The notes under the pieces: model-generated | What the model was told of the DNA's origin: nothing | Databases searched by the model: none | What the model saw: the letters and a program-made list of their open reading frames with translations, nothing else | Program-made: the position numbers and the translations under genes | Assembly: GCA_963792125.1 (NCBI GenBank) | Contig: CAWBVA010000012.1 | Coordinates: forward strand, 961,092 to 1,025,091 | Origin: Methanocella_A sp963792125 | GTDB taxonomy: Archaea > Halobacteriota > Methanocellia > Methanocellales > Methanocellaceae | Reading direction: 5' to 3' | DNA: 64,000 nt | Part shown: positions 8,552 through 18,977 of the stretch, in pieces | Position numbering within the stretch: the first letter of the stretch is position 1 | Layout: each line of letters opens with the position of its first letter

Positions 8552-9067
8552 TCAATGCTCCTTCAGGATCTCCAGCCGCTGCCCCTTCACCGCGATGCGG
8601 CCCGAACGCTTGGCTATGGCCTTTAAAAACGTCGGGCTCTTATCGAAAATGCGTGCAAGGTTGATCAGCGAAGCGTTGCCTTTCTCCACTTCTTCCTCGA
8701 CCTGTTCCGCCAGCTTGCGCAGGTCCTCGTCCATGGAGAAAGCGATCATGATGATCTCGCTCATCTCCTTCATGGTGCACTGGTAGCTGGCCCGGACCTC
8801 GCTGTAGGATGTCCGGTACTCCAGGACGGGCGGCAGGCCCGGGTCGGGCATGCGCCACCGGCTCTCGATGAGGCCGCCCTGCCGCAGGGCGTCGAGGCTC
8901 TTGGTTGTGTCCTTGCCGGTGATCGTGTCCAGCTCCTCTTTGGTCTTCCAGCCATTCGACACTTCGTCGAAGACCTGCGAGTGCAGCTTGGAGTTGAATA
9001 CCATGAGCAGCGGCACCATGTCGGCGGCGTCGTTGATGATTTTAGTTCGCTTTACGTTTGGCTCCAT
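8552..9067 (-). CDS. ArsR-like winged-helix regulator
   Basis: 171 residues with an N-terminal winged helix (VFDEVSNGWKTKEELDTITG, then SLDALRQGGLIESRW) and a helical C-terminal part (YQCTMKEMSEIIMIAFSMDE), probably for dimerisation. It resembles the small archaeal ArsR-type regulators found in methanogens. It begins an apparent two-gene unit with the regulator at 7754-8530 and is divergent from hypF, so it may control that promoter region (9070-9165, AT-rich). The target is inferred from position only. Confidence 0.65.
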   Translation of the reverse strand: MEPNVKRTKIINDAADMVPLLMVFNSKLHSQVFDEVSNGWKTKEELDTITGKDTTKSLDALRQGGLIESRWRMPDPGLPPVLEYRTSYSEVRASYQCTMKEMSEIIMIAFSMDEDLRKLAEQVEEEVEKGNASLINLARIFDKSPTFLKAIAKRSGRIAVKGQRLEILKEH

Positions 9068-9165
9068 CGAGACTAGTGCTCCATATACAAAATACGTTCA
9101 TAGGAAAATATATCATAAATCGGCAATAAACTTTTTGAAGCATTGCATACAAAAGAGCCATTTCT

Positions 9166-11406
9166 ATGAAATTTCTGAAAATAACGGTCCGAGGCATCGT
9201 ACAGGGGGTGGGCTTCCGGCCGTTCGTGCACAGGATAGCAAGGGAAAACCATATTTCGGGCTACGTCAAGAACCTGGGCACCAGCGTCGAGATCGACGCA
9301 GAGGGCGATGACAAGGACGTGGAGTCCTTCGTCGGCAAATTACGCGTCGGGCCGCCCCTGTCAAGGATTGACTCCGTCGACGTAGCATACCTGCCCTATG
9401 AGGGCAAATACAAGGACTTCCACATAGCGAAGAGCGGGCTGTCAGGCTTCGGCGGCTTCATACCGCCGGACACAGGCATCTGCAACGCCTGCATCGGCGA
9501 CATGAAAGACACGGCGCACTATCACGACTACTGGGCCACGTCCTGCGTGGACTGCGGCCCCCGCTACGCTATCATGGACACGCTGCCCTACGACCGGGAG
9601 AATACGTCCATGGTCGACTTTCCTTTATGCGACGACTGCATGAGAGAGTACACCGACCCCTCCGACCGCAGGTATCACGCCCAGACCATCTCCTGCCCGA
9701 AGTGCGGCCCGAGGCTCGGCCTGTTCGACCGCGCCAAAAACGAGCTGAAGCCGCCGCTGGAGGAGACAATACGCCTGCTGAACGAAGGTAAAATCCTGGC
9801 GATCAAGGGCGTCGGCGGGTTCCACCTGTGCTGCAAAATGGACGCCACCATGCTGCTCCGGGAACGCAGGAACCGCCCGCAGCAGCCCTTTGCGCTCATG
9901 GCACCGCTGCCGGTCATCGAGCGATACGCCCACGTCTCCGAAGGCGAGCACGCGCTGCTCGACTCACTGAAGCGGCCCATCGTGCTGCTCCGCAGGAAGG
10001 ACAACGTGCCCGAGTCAATATCGCCGGGCCTGCACACCGTGGGCTTCATGACGCCTTATACCGGCTTTCATCACCTGCTGTTCCGGGGCATCGACGAGCC
10101 GCTGATCATGACCAGCGCCAACCTGCCTTCGGAGCCCATGGTCCGGGACAACGACGAGGCGTTCCGGCGGCTGTCCACGATAGCGGACGGTTTCCTGCTT
10201 CACGACCGGCGCATCCTGAACCGGTGCGACGACTCGGTGCTGCGCTGGAACAACGGGAGCATGTTCTTCACCAGGATGGCCCGCGGCTACGCGCCCACTT
10301 CGTTCGTCATGAAGGACCGGGCGGCAAAGTCCATCCTCGCCATGGGCCCGGAGCTGAACTCGACCATAGCGATCTACAAGCAAAATATCTGCTACGTCTC
10401 TCATCATCTGGGCAACATCACCAACCCGCTGTCGCTGGACAACCTGCGGGAGACGGTGGACCGGCTGCTCAAGATGACACAAGTAACACCCGACGTCATC
10501 GCCTGCGACATGCACCCCTCGTTCCTGTCGACGCGCCTCGGGCGGGAACTGGCCGAAAAATTCCACGCGCAGGTCGTGCCGGTCCAGCACCACCGGGCGC
10601 ACATCGGCTCGCTCGTGGTAGAAGGTGCGGACCTCGACGACGTGGTGGGCGTCGCCATGGACGGCGTGGGCTACGGCGAGGACGGCACCGTGTGGGGCGG
10701 GGAGGTCTTCCACGGGAAAGGACATCAGGCAGGGCTGCTGCCCGTGCCCATGCCCGGCGGCGACCTGGCCACGAAGTTCCCGCTGCGCATGGTCGCCGGC
10801 ATCCTCCACGGCTCCATGGACGACGACCGCATCAAAAAGATACTGGCAGGCAGAGGCATGACAGACATAGAGGCCGGCGTCATCCTGCGGCAGGTGGAGA
10901 CCGGCGTCAACGTCGCCTACAGCTCCAGCGCCGGCAGGGTGCTGGACGCGGTGGCCGCCGTGCTCGGCGTATGCGTGCGCAGGACGTACGAGGGCGAGCC
11001 GGCCATGAAGCTGGAGAGCACGGCCATCGGCGGCGACCCGGGCAAAGCCCCGTTGCGCTGCGACCTCCTGGAACGTGACGGCATGAGGTTCGTGGACTCC
11101 CGCTCACTGCTGAAGTCCGTAGTCGAGGCGCTGGACGCTGGCAAGAACAAGCGTGACATCGCTGCGGCCGCCCAGGACGTGCTGGCCCGGACCTTCGCGG
11201 AGCAGGCCTGCGAGCTTGCACGCGACGCAGGCGTGGATACCGTAGGGTTCAGCGGCGGCGTGGCGGTTAATGCGGCCATCTGCGCCACAGTAGAGGACGT
11301 CGTCAGGAAGAGCGGCCTGAAGTTCGTCACCAACCACAAGCTGCCCTGCGGCGACGGCGGCGTCTCCCTCGGCCAGGCCGTGCTCGCGGCCCGGGCCATC
11401 AAGTAA
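9166..11406 (+). CDS. hypF: HypF carbamoyltransferase, [NiFe]-hydrogenase maturation
   Basis: 746 residues, full length. Order: an acylphosphatase domain (IVQGVGFRPFVHRIA near residue 10), a zinc-finger pair (CNACIGDM, CVDCGPRY, CDDCMREY, CPKCGPR), a YrdC-like nucleotide-binding domain (AIKGVGGFHL onward), and a Kae1-like C-terminal domain (VQHHRAHIGSL, VDTVGFSGGVAVNA). HypF makes carbamoyl-adenylate from carbamoyl phosphate and ATP and passes the carbamoyl group to HypE for cyanide ligand synthesis. No other hyp gene is adjacent. ATG 9166 follows a weakly purine-rich leader. The gene is intact with no frame break. Confidence 0.95.
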   Translation: MKFLKITVRGIVQGVGFRPFVHRIARENHISGYVKNLGTSVEIDAEGDDKDVESFVGKLRVGPPLSRIDSVDVAYLPYEGKYKDFHIAKSGLSGFGGFIPPDTGICNACIGDMKDTAHYHDYWATSCVDCGPRYAIMDTLPYDRENTSMVDFPLCDDCMREYTDPSDRRYHAQTISCPKCGPRLGLFDRAKNELKPPLEETIRLLNEGKILAIKGVGGFHLCCKMDATMLLRERRNRPQQPFALMAPLPVIERYAHVSEGEHALLDSLKRPIVLLRRKDNVPESISPGLHTVGFMTPYTGFHHLLFRGIDEPLIMTSANLPSEPMVRDNDEAFRRLSTIADGFLLHDRRILNRCDDSVLRWNNGSMFFTRMARGYAPTSFVMKDRAAKSILAMGPELNSTIAIYKQNICYVSHHLGNITNPLSLDNLRETVDRLLKMTQVTPDVIACDMHPSFLSTRLGRELAEKFHAQVVPVQHHRAHIGSLVVEGADLDDVVGVAMDGVGYGEDGTVWGGEVFHGKGHQAGLLPVPMPGGDLATKFPLRMVAGILHGSMDDDRIKKILAGRGMTDIEAGVILRQVETGVNVAYSSSAGRVLDAVAAVLGVCVRRTYEGEPAMKLESTAIGGDPGKAPLRCDLLERDGMRFVDSRSLLKSVVEALDAGKNKRDIAAAAQDVLARTFAEQACELARDAGVDTVGFSGGVAVNAAICATVEDVVRKSGLKFVTNHKLPCGDGGVSLGQAVLAARAIK

Positions 11407-11470
11407 GTCGCCAAGGTTCTAAGGGAAGGCTCCAAGGCGTCCTTGCGCCTTCGACCCTTGGAGCTTCTGC
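11407..11470. repeat. Short GCCAAGG-family inverted repeat between convergent genes (copy 3)
   Basis: GTCGCCAAGGTTCTAAGGG then AAGGCTCCAAGGCG, facing CGCCTTCGACCCTTGGAGC. It shares vocabulary with the larger elements at 2660 and 27772 and fills the gap between hypF and the bactofilin-like gene. Confidence 0.65.
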
Positions 11471-11902
11471 TTACCGGTCGTTCTTGGTGACGACGGTCTT
11501 GCCTACGGTGTTCTTCGCGGGCTTCTTGCCGTAGACCTCGACCAGCCCGGTCGCTTCCAGCGAGCCGAATGCCACGCCGGGCCTGATCATCGCGCTGCCT
11601 CCGCATTTCACGGTGCCGATGACGCGGCTGTGGTCGAGCGCCACCAGGTCGCCGGCGGCGGTCAGGTTGCCCCGGATGACGGACCAGGGGCCCAGGATCA
11701 CGTTCTTTGCCTTGACATTGCCGTTGACCTGCGCGCCCTTGCCGAGCTCCAGGTCGCCGTCGATGAGGATCTTCTCCATGATGCGGGCGTTGGTGCCGGC
11801 TATCAGGTTGACCCTGTAATTGATAGGCTTCGCGTAATTCGTGTTTTTGGCGATAATGAGCGTGTTTGAGCCTTTGTGAGCCTTAATTGACGTGCCTTCC
11901 AT
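11471..11902 (-). CDS. Bactofilin-like / polymer-forming beta-helix protein
   Basis: About 143 residues from ATG 11902 (GGGGAAAAAGG just upstream supports this start over an ATG 33 nt further out). The protein is a succession of short beta-strands with Gly-x-hydrophobic turns (ILIDGDLELGKGAQVNGNV, VILGPWSVIRGNL, LVALDHSRVIGTV), the pattern of the bactofilin/DUF583 right-handed beta-helix. Bactofilins self-assemble into cytoskeletal filaments or membrane-associated scaffolds. The assignment rests on the repeat pattern. Single-gene unit, convergent with hypF. Confidence 0.65.
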   Translation of the reverse strand: MEGTSIKAHKGSNTLIIAKNTNYAKPINYRVNLIAGTNARIMEKILIDGDLELGKGAQVNGNVKAKNVILGPWSVIRGNLTAAGDLVALDHSRVIGTVKCGGSAMIRPGVAFGSLEATGLVEVYGKKPAKNTVGKTVVTKNDR

Positions 11903-12090
11903 CCTTTTTCCCCTGTTTGAGCTTTTATTCCACAATCTATAAAAGGTTTGTTTTGTCCTCCCGGACAGGAGGTTACTCCACGATAAAACCTTATTATAAT
12001 TACCATTTTATTGTAAACTATTGGTTGCAATACATTATTTCTGGCATCCGTCCAGGCATCAGCCGCATACGCTGCATGTGGCTAATTCGC

Positions 12091-12291
12091 CTACCATCGC
12101 CTGGTTTCTATCATCAGCGACAGGATTTCCACTGCGGGTCCTCCCGTGCTGCCCGGTACGATCTCCATCCAGGGCCGGGGCTTCAACGGGCATGCCATCG
12201 GGTCGGCGCAGGACATCCACAGATAGCGCAGGACGTCATTGCCTCCGTCAAGGAGCGCCTCGAGGACCTTTCCGGTCTCCTCCGCGTCCAC
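12091..12291 (-). CDS. Small hypothetical protein
   Basis: From GTG 12291 (preceded by GGAGGATGGAGG) to TAG, 66 residues: helical N-terminus (EETGKVLEALLDGGNDVLRYL) then WMSCADPMACPLKPRPWMEI, GGPAVEILSLMIE. The mix of Trp, Cys and Pro looks protein-like rather than random. No domain recognised. A longer in-frame extension upstream exists but is less convincing. Confidence 0.4.
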   Translation of the reverse strand: MDAEETGKVLEALLDGGNDVLRYLWMSCADPMACPLKPRPWMEIVPGSTGGPAVEILSLMIETRRW

Positions 12292-12490
12292 CCTCCATCC
12301 TCCATTACAGCAACTAATTATTTTTTTAGTCCTATATATCCGTTGTCGTCCCACCGGGACATCGTCATCCCCGAAACTTGTTGTACAGGCTAGAAGGCAC
12401 CCGACACGGAGGCCACGATGGCCACAAAGTACACGAATTTTCAACGACATAGAGTTATAAATGCTGATTATATAAAATAGACCGGGAGTA

Positions 12491-13060
12491 ATGCCTGTGC
12501 TGCGGATAAACGATAAGGTACCGGACTTAGAGGTCGACGCGTTCTACGAAGACCAGATCAGGAAGATCAAGTTTTCCGACTACCGGGGCGAGTGGATGGT
12601 GCTCATCTTTTACCCGGCAGACTTCACGTTCGTATGTCCTACGGAACTGGAGGAGATGGCCGACCTGTACGACCAGTTCCGCAGCCTCGGCGCGGAGGTG
12701 TTCAGCGTCAGCCGGGACACCGCGTTCGTGCACAAGGCGTGGCACGACACCTCGCCGAAGATCAAGAAGATCCGGTTCCCCATGCTCGCCGACACTACAA
12801 CGAAGCTCTGCAACGAGTTCGGCACATACATACCCGACGAAGGCGTTTCCCTCCGGGCGAGCTTCATCATCGACCCGGACGGGTACCTGAAAGCCATGGA
12901 GATGCACGACAACAGCTTCGGCCGGAGTGCAAAGGAGCTATTACGCAAGCTGGAGGCTGCGAAGTTCGTGCGCGATCACAAGGGCAATGTCTGTCCCGCA
13001 AGCTGGGAGCCCGGCGAGGAGACAATAAAGCCGTCCCTCGACCTGGTGGGGAAGATGTAA
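12491..13060 (+). CDS. Peroxiredoxin, 2-Cys (AhpC/Prx family)
   Basis: 189 residues. Thioredoxin-fold peroxidase with peroxidatic Cys49 in FTFVCPTE, the partner Thr/Arg region (SRDTAFVHKAW), and a resolving Cys168 in NVCPASW followed by the conserved WEPGEETI tail. It reduces H2O2, organic peroxides or peroxynitrite using thioredoxin-like or AhpF-like donors in the cytoplasm. Preceded by an AT-rich promoter (about 12450-12480). No reductase gene is adjacent. Intact. Confidence 0.93.
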   Translation: MPVLRINDKVPDLEVDAFYEDQIRKIKFSDYRGEWMVLIFYPADFTFVCPTELEEMADLYDQFRSLGAEVFSVSRDTAFVHKAWHDTSPKIKKIRFPMLADTTTKLCNEFGTYIPDEGVSLRASFIIDPDGYLKAMEMHDNSFGRSAKELLRKLEAAKFVRDHKGNVCPASWEPGEETIKPSLDLVGKM

Positions 13061-13108
13061 AGGGGCGGCCGCAGGCCGCCGATTTAGGCACACGGCAGGG
13101 CAGAGACC

Positions 13109-13121
13109 GATATATTTATTA
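13109..13121 (+). promoter_or_regulatory. TATA box upstream of tRNA-Thr
   Basis: GATATATTTATTA, a good archaeal TATA element about 40 nt before the mature tRNA 5' end. Confidence 0.5.
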
Positions 13122-13157
13122 ACAAGATATGACATTTCTGTGTTGCAATATCTGGTT

Positions 13158-13231
13158 GCCTCGGTGGCTTAGCCCGGCATAGCGCGTCCTTGGTAAGGAC
13201 GAGGTCGCGAGTTCAAATCTCGCCCGAGGCT
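13158..13231 (+). tRNA. tRNA-Thr (GGT)
   Basis: A 74-nt cloverleaf. Acceptor stem GCCTCGG/CCGAGGC, anticodon stem CGTCC/GGACG enclosing the loop TTGGTAA (anticodon GGT, reading ACC/ACU), T-arm GCGAG-TTCAAAT-CTCGC. Discriminator T. No CCA encoded, no intron. Confidence 0.93.
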
Positions 13232-13393
13232 CTTCATTTTTCGCCTGTTGCCCTTTCCCGGGCCACATCGCGGTTTTTTACTCAAGCCCATACTAAGCGA
13301 TAACGTTTATTATATGACAGAGTAATATTCATCCAATTAGATTTTATATCATCAGGATAAATCGGGGACAGCGAAGTTCGCGGTGAATGATCG

Positions 13394-15666
13394 ATGGCAG
13401 GCCACAGACGTAATCTTTCTAACAGCTCCGAGCAGGAGCGGCTGCACGAGTACAAGCGTTTCCAGTCTACGCTGCTCAGCAACCTGCCCGGCATGGCCTA
13501 TCGGTGCCGCAACGATGCCGACTGGACCATGGAATACGTGAGCGACGGCTGTTTCGAGCTGACCGGCTACGCGCCGGACGACCTGATACTCAGCCGCAGC
13601 ATTTCTTATAACCAGCTCATCCACCCTGACGACCGGAAAATGGTCTGGGACGAGAGTCCGGCGGGCGCTGGAGCGAAACGAGCCGTACAAGATCACTTAC
13701 CGAATCATCACCGCCGGCGGCCAGGAAAAGTGGGTGTGGGAACAGGGACGGCTGGCCCCGGCCGACGCCGGCGGCGAGGTGTTCCTCGAAGGCTTTATCA
13801 CCGACACTACCGAGCAGAAGCGCGCTGAAGATGCGCTGAGGAAGAGCGAGGCCAAGCTGGAGAGCATCTTCCGGAGCGCGCCCGCCGGTATCGGCGTGGT
13901 CGTCAACCGGGTCGTCACGGAAGCGAACGAGCGGCTGTGCGAGATGACCGGCTATACCCGTGAAGAGCTGCTGGGCAGGAACGCCCGCATGCTGTACCTC
14001 ACGGACGAGGAATACGAGTTCGTGGGCCGGGTCAAGTACGACCTGATTGAAAAGACCGGCAGCGGCGTAGTCGAGACACAATGGCGCCGAAAGGACGGTA
14101 CGCTGATCGACATCCTGCTCAGCTCCTCGCCCATCGACCGGACCAATGTCGCCGCAGGAGTCACGTTCACCGCCCTCGACATCACCAAGCGGAAGCAGGC
14201 CGAGGAAGAGTTCTCCCGGCTCGCGACCATCGTCATGTCCAGCGACGACGCTATCCTCAGCAAACGTCTCGACGGGACGATCATCAGCTGGAACCGTGGT
14301 GCGGAGCGCCTGTTCGGCTACACCGCCGCCGAGGCCGTCGGCCGCCCTATCGACATCGTCGTGCCCCCGGAGCGTGCCGGGGAAATACCGGCAAATCCTG
14401 GAAAAAGTCCGGAACGGCGAGCGAATCGAGCACTATGAGACCGAGCGCCTCACCAAGGACGGCCGGAGAATCGTCGTCTCTATCACCATATCCCCCATCA
14501 AGGACGTTGCCGGCAACATCGTCGGTGCCTCGACCATCTCCCGCGACATCACCGAGAGCAAGCAGGCGGAGAAGGCCCTGAAGAAGAGCCAGTTCATCCT
14601 GGCGAAATCGCAGGAGATGGCCCACGTGGGCAACTGGGCCTGGAACGTGCAGACCAACGAGATCAACTGGTCCGACGAGGGGTTCCGCATCTTCGGCTGC
14701 CGGCCGCAGGAGATCAACCCGACCTTCGAGTGGCTCATGTCGCACGTCTACCCGGACGACCGGGAGATGGTGGCGGAGACGTACGAGAAGATCCGCCTCA
14801 AGGGGTGGCTGGGGAGCTTTGACTACCGCATCGTCAGGCCGGACGGCTCCATACGCTACGTGAACACCGTGGCGGATAAGATCGTCCGTAACGGCGCCGG
14901 CAAAATGAAGTGGGTCTACGGCATCACCCAGGACATCACCGTGCGCAAGCAGTCGGAGATCGCCATGGAGGAAGCCAGGGCCCGGTCGGAACTGTACCTG
15001 GACCTGATGGGCCACGACATCAACAACATGAACCAGATCGCGCTGGGCTATCTCGAAATCACGCTGTCCGAGGCGGGCCTCGACGGACGCCAGCGGGACA
15101 TGCTGTCGAAGTCGCTGGGCGCCATCCAGGCCAGTTCCCGGCTCATCGAGAACGTCCGGAAGCTGCAGCAGGCCAGTTCTGCGAGGAAGGGCTTTGTCGA
15201 GACCAACGTCGACGAGCTGCTCCGGCGGGCGCAGTCCACCTTCTCGAAAGTGCCCGGCACGAAGGCGACCATCCGGTACTCGGCCACCGCGCAGGACTGC
15301 ACAGTCATGGCGGACGGGCTGTTGTACGACGTTTTCGCCAACATCGTGGGCAATGCAGTGAAGCACGGCGGGGAGGAGCCGGTCATCGACATCTGGCTCG
15401 AGGCGACCAGGATAAAGGACCGGAAGTACTGCAGGGTCGCCGTCGAGGACGACGGGCCCGGCATACCGGACGAGATGAAGGAGAAGGTCTTCGACCGGAT
15501 GCGACGCGGCGATACGAAGGCAAAGGGCAGCGGCCTGGGCCTGTATCTTGTGAAGACGCTGGTCGAGAGCTATGGCGGCCTCGTGTGGGCCGAAGACCGT
15601 GTGCCCGGCGACTGCAGCAAAGGCTGCCGGTTCGTTATACTGCTGCCCGTAGCACCGAAGGATTGA
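13394..15666 (+). CDS. Multi-PAS sensor histidine kinase (two frame breaks)
   Basis: Joining frames gives about 755 residues. PAS 1 (MAYRCRNDADWTMEYVS) is followed by PAS 2 (IFRSAPAGIGVVV), PAS 3 (IVMSSDDAILSKRLDG) and PAS 4 (MAHVGNWAWNVQTNEINW). The kinase core follows: H-box DLMGHDINNMNQ, N-box NIVGNAVKHG, G1 DDGPGIP, G2 GSGLGLYLVKTL. No transmembrane segment, so it is a cytoplasmic sensor. The frame breaks near 13663 and near 14385; removal of one base at each restores a continuous PAS reading. No response regulator is adjacent. Very similar to the next gene, so the two arose by duplication. Confidence 0.85.
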
Positions 15667-15895
15667 AGACATTTATACGACAACGACCGTTTCCGCCGGC
15701 CAGGTCATTGCAGGCGGGCATCATTTGATGGCCGTTTAATATAATAATCCGATTAGATTTTATATTATTAACATAAAATCCCGAATTAGCTGGTTTACTA
15801 GCTTACCGGGGGAACAGTCGATTAGCAGATACTGCCGTTGCAGGAAGCTCAAAGATATTGATGAAGTCGCCGCGTGTAAAAGGGTAGACGAAGTC

Positions 15896-18137
15896 TTGCA
15901 GCCAGAGCGGTCGCAGCTCATGGGCATATTCGATTGCATCGACGAGGCCATCTACGTCGCCGACCCTTATACCTACGAGATCCTTTATGCCAACAAAGCG
16001 ATGCAGGACATGTACAAAAAGCCCCTGATTGGAGACATCTGCTACCGGGAAATCCAGAATAAAAGCGCTCCCTGCGAGTTTTGCACCAACGGCATCCTTT
16101 TCCGGGAAAAAGGCAAGCCCTACCGGTGGGAATACCACAGCCCTGTGGTTGATCGGGACTTCCTTGTAGTGGACCGGCTCATCAGGTGGCCGGACGGCCG
16201 GGACGTGCGTTTCGAGCTTGCCGTCGATATCACAGAGCATAAACGGGCAGAGAAAGAGATCGCCGGACTAGCGTCCATCGTCAGCTCCAGCGACGACGCG
16301 ATCATCAGCAAGACGCTGGACGGCACCATTACCAGCTGGAACACGGGCGCCGAAAAGCTCTACGGGTACACTGCGGCCGAAGCCGTCGGCCGTCCGATCG
16401 GGCTCATTATGACCTCCGAGCTCTCGGAGGAGCTTAACGGCCTCACGGAGAGGATACGGCTCGGTGAACGCATTGAGCACTACGAGACCGTCCGGGTCAC
16501 GAAGGACGGCCGGAAGATCGATGTGTCCATCACTATCTCTCCAATGCTTGATGCCGCAGGCAACGTCGTGGGCGCCTCCACCATCGCCCGGGATGTCACC
16601 GAACACAGGCGGGCGGACCGGGCATTGAAGAGGAGCCAGTTCATCCTGGCGAAGTCGCAGGAGATCGCCCACGTGGGCAACTGGGCCTGGAACCATCAGA
16701 CGGGCGAGCTCAACTGGTCCGATGAGGGATTCCGTATCTTTGGCTACCGGACGGGCGAGATCAAGCCGTCCATAAGCTGGCTCATGTCCCGTGTCCACCC
16801 TGATGACCGGCACTTGCTGTCAGAGGTCATCGACGCCGTCCAGCGGAAGGGAAAGCAGGGCAGCATTGACTACCGCATCGTGACGCCTGACGGCTCGGTG
16901 CGGTACGTCAACTCGGTGCTCGACAGGATCGTCCGGGACGGGGCGGGCCGCATCATGTGGGCTTACGGCATCAACCAGGACGTCACCGATCGTAAGCTGG
17001 CCGAGGAAAGGCTGAAGAGGAGCCAGTTCATCCTGGCGAAGTCACAGGAGATGGCCCACGTGGGCAACTGGGCCTGGAACCCTCAGACCGGCGAGCTTAA
17101 CGGGTCCGACGAGAACTACCGCATCTTCGGCTACAAGCCTCATGAGATCAAGCCTGACCTGGAATGGGTCATGTCATGCGTGCACCCCAACGATCTCCAT
17201 TTACTGTCCGCCATGCTGGAGTCCGCCCGGCGCAGCGGGACGAGGGGCAGCGTCGACTACCGCATCGTGAGGCCGGACGGCTCGGTGCGGTACGTGAACA
17301 CTCTCGCGGACAAAGTCGTCCGCGATAAGGCCGGAAACGTGAAATGGGTTTACGGGATCACGCAGGACGTCACCGAGCGCAAGCGGGTGGAAAGAGCCCT
17401 CGAGGAAGCTAAAGCCCGGGCTGAGCTGTACCTTGACCTGATGGGCCATGATATCATCAACATGAACCAGATCGCGATGGGGTACCTGGAGCTGGCCATG
17501 GACGGTCCTGGCGTGGACGAAGGGCTGCGGAATGATGCTGTCCACATCGCTGGACTCCGTCAAGGCCAGCTCACGCCTCATCTACAATGTGCGAAAGCTG
17601 CAGCGGATCAGCACGGGTGAGATGAGTCTCGTGGTGACCGGCATCGATCCGGTCCTGCGGCAGACACTATCCGCCTATTCAAATGTCCCGGGTACCAGCG
17701 CTAAGATCAATTACGTGCCCGACGCTTCCGGCTGCGCGACCATGGCGGACGAGCTTCTCTACGACATTTTCACGAACATCGTCGACAACGCGATCAAGCA
17801 CTGCAGCCCGGAGCCCTCCGTGAACATAAGGCTGGAGAAGGCAGAGGAGGACGGGAAAACGTATTGCAGGGTCGCCGTCGAGGACAACGGCCCTGGCATA
17901 CCGGACGCGATGAAGGAGGCGATCTTCGAGCGGATGTGCCAGGGTGATACGAAGATGAGGGGGAGCGGGCTCGGGCTGTACTTCGTCAAAAAGCTGGTCG
18001 GGAGCTACGGCGGGCGGGTGTGGGCTGAGGACTGTGTGCCCGGAGACCCTGGCAAGGGCAGCCGGTTCGTGGTGCTGCTGCCTGCTGTGGACAAAAAGAT
18101 CGATACTGGCCCGACAGACGATAAACCGGGTGGATGA
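15896..18137 (+). CDS. Multi-PAS sensor histidine kinase, paralogue (one frame break)
   Basis: About 745 residues. PAS 1 (IFDCIDEAIYVADPY) includes CEFC-like cysteines (SAPCEFCTNG). PAS 2 is SIVSSSDDAIISKTLDG. PAS 3 and PAS 4 are near-repeats (both start RSQFILAKSQE then HVGNWAWN), a recent internal duplication. The core has H-box DLMGHDIINMNQ, N-box NIVDNAIKHC, G1 DNGPGIP and G2 GSGLGLYFVKKL. One extra base near 17533 breaks the frame between the H-box helix and the ATPase domain. The start is uncertain: TTG 15896 is used, but coding-like sequence (RKLKDIDEVAACKRVDEV) extends upstream. Tandem with the preceding kinase; no receiver gene adjacent. Confidence 0.83.
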
Positions 18138-18162
18138 TCGGAGTCCTGGCCGGGCTCGTAGC

Positions 18163-18200
18163 AGGCTGGCGGCGGCTCGCACGCGCGTATGCGAATGCGA
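18163..18200. repeat. Short GC-rich repeat (GGCGG...CTCGC...CGCG), copy 1
   Basis: AGGCTGGCGGCGGCTCGCAC then GCGCGTATGCGAATGCG resembles elements at 29952-29990 and 37051-37085. All three lie between genes. Confidence 0.4.
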
Positions 18201-18244
18201 CCTGTGCACATGCGTGATCTTCACCGGTATGCTGACATGATTAT

Positions 18245-18801
18245 TTACAGGTGCTCAATGCTTTCATGACTGAAGGGTGTATCGAGTGCATATCCGTTAT
18301 TTTCCGCAAACACCCCAATGGCTCTGGCGCAGTCTTTCAAGGCGTGATGCCCCGAAAGCGCCCGGATGCTGTCGCATTTAAGATTACAGGCATGCGAGTC
18401 AAGCCGGGCCCGGTGGAACGGCTGCATCTCCATCCAGCGCAGAACGGGTCGCTTCATTTCCGCCTGATCGAAAAGCTTCTCGACAAAACGCCTGTCGAAC
18501 GACTGGTTCCATGCTGCCGCATGCCTGAACTCATGTTGATCGAGCAATTTCAGATATTGTCCGCATACTTCCGCAGGCCCCGGGGCCCTGGCGACCTCTT
18601 CAGAAGAAATGCCATGGATGTGCCTGGTCTTTTCTGTCATCGAAGGATCGGGAATCCGTATCAGCGAGTACAGATGGAGTCGACGCATTCGATCATGCGT
18701 CTTTCGGGGTTGATGTCGGCGATCAGCGTGCCGAGGCTGACGGCATAATCTTCATCGTAAAGGCCGGTCGTTTCCGTGTCGATGACACTCCATAGCACCA
18801 T
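18245..18801 (-). CDS. DnaQ-like 3'-5' exonuclease (DEDD family), frame break
   Basis: From ATG 18801 the minus strand reads MVLWSVIDTETTGLYDEDY, the ExoI motif (D-x-E) of DEDD exonucleases. It continues to ECVDSI around 18675, where the frame breaks by one base. The second frame continues YSLIRIPDPS, then HIHGISSEEVA, AAWNQSFDRRFVEKLF (ExoII-like) and GHHALKDCARAIGVF (ExoIII with His, DEDDh type). Joined length is about 185 residues. It would trim DNA or RNA 3' ends. The N-terminal part is easily missed because of the frame break. No obvious operon partner. Confidence 0.7.
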
Positions 18802-18977
18802 TGCTTGTACACCAGGTGGTTATCTGGCGTCCGGGGATATCATCTTATCGTCGCGTCATACAACCCCCGCATCAGGAGTGAACCACATGAAAGTGCCTTC
18901 AGGTTCCTTATTCCAAAAACGTTGTGCACGTCGTGGCAGGTGCTGGCTTAGCCTATAATAGAGTCGATGACTTACAG

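Noticed and set aside
10015..10809. Open frame antisense to hypF
   Set aside because: Shadow of a strongly coding GC-rich gene.
11933..11935. Upstream start for the bactofilin-like gene
   Set aside because: ATG 11902 has a purine-rich RBS and removes a charged non-conserved extension.
14347..15672. 441-codon frame antisense to the first PAS kinase
   Set aside because: His/Arg/Leu-rich shadow of kinase codons; no domain.
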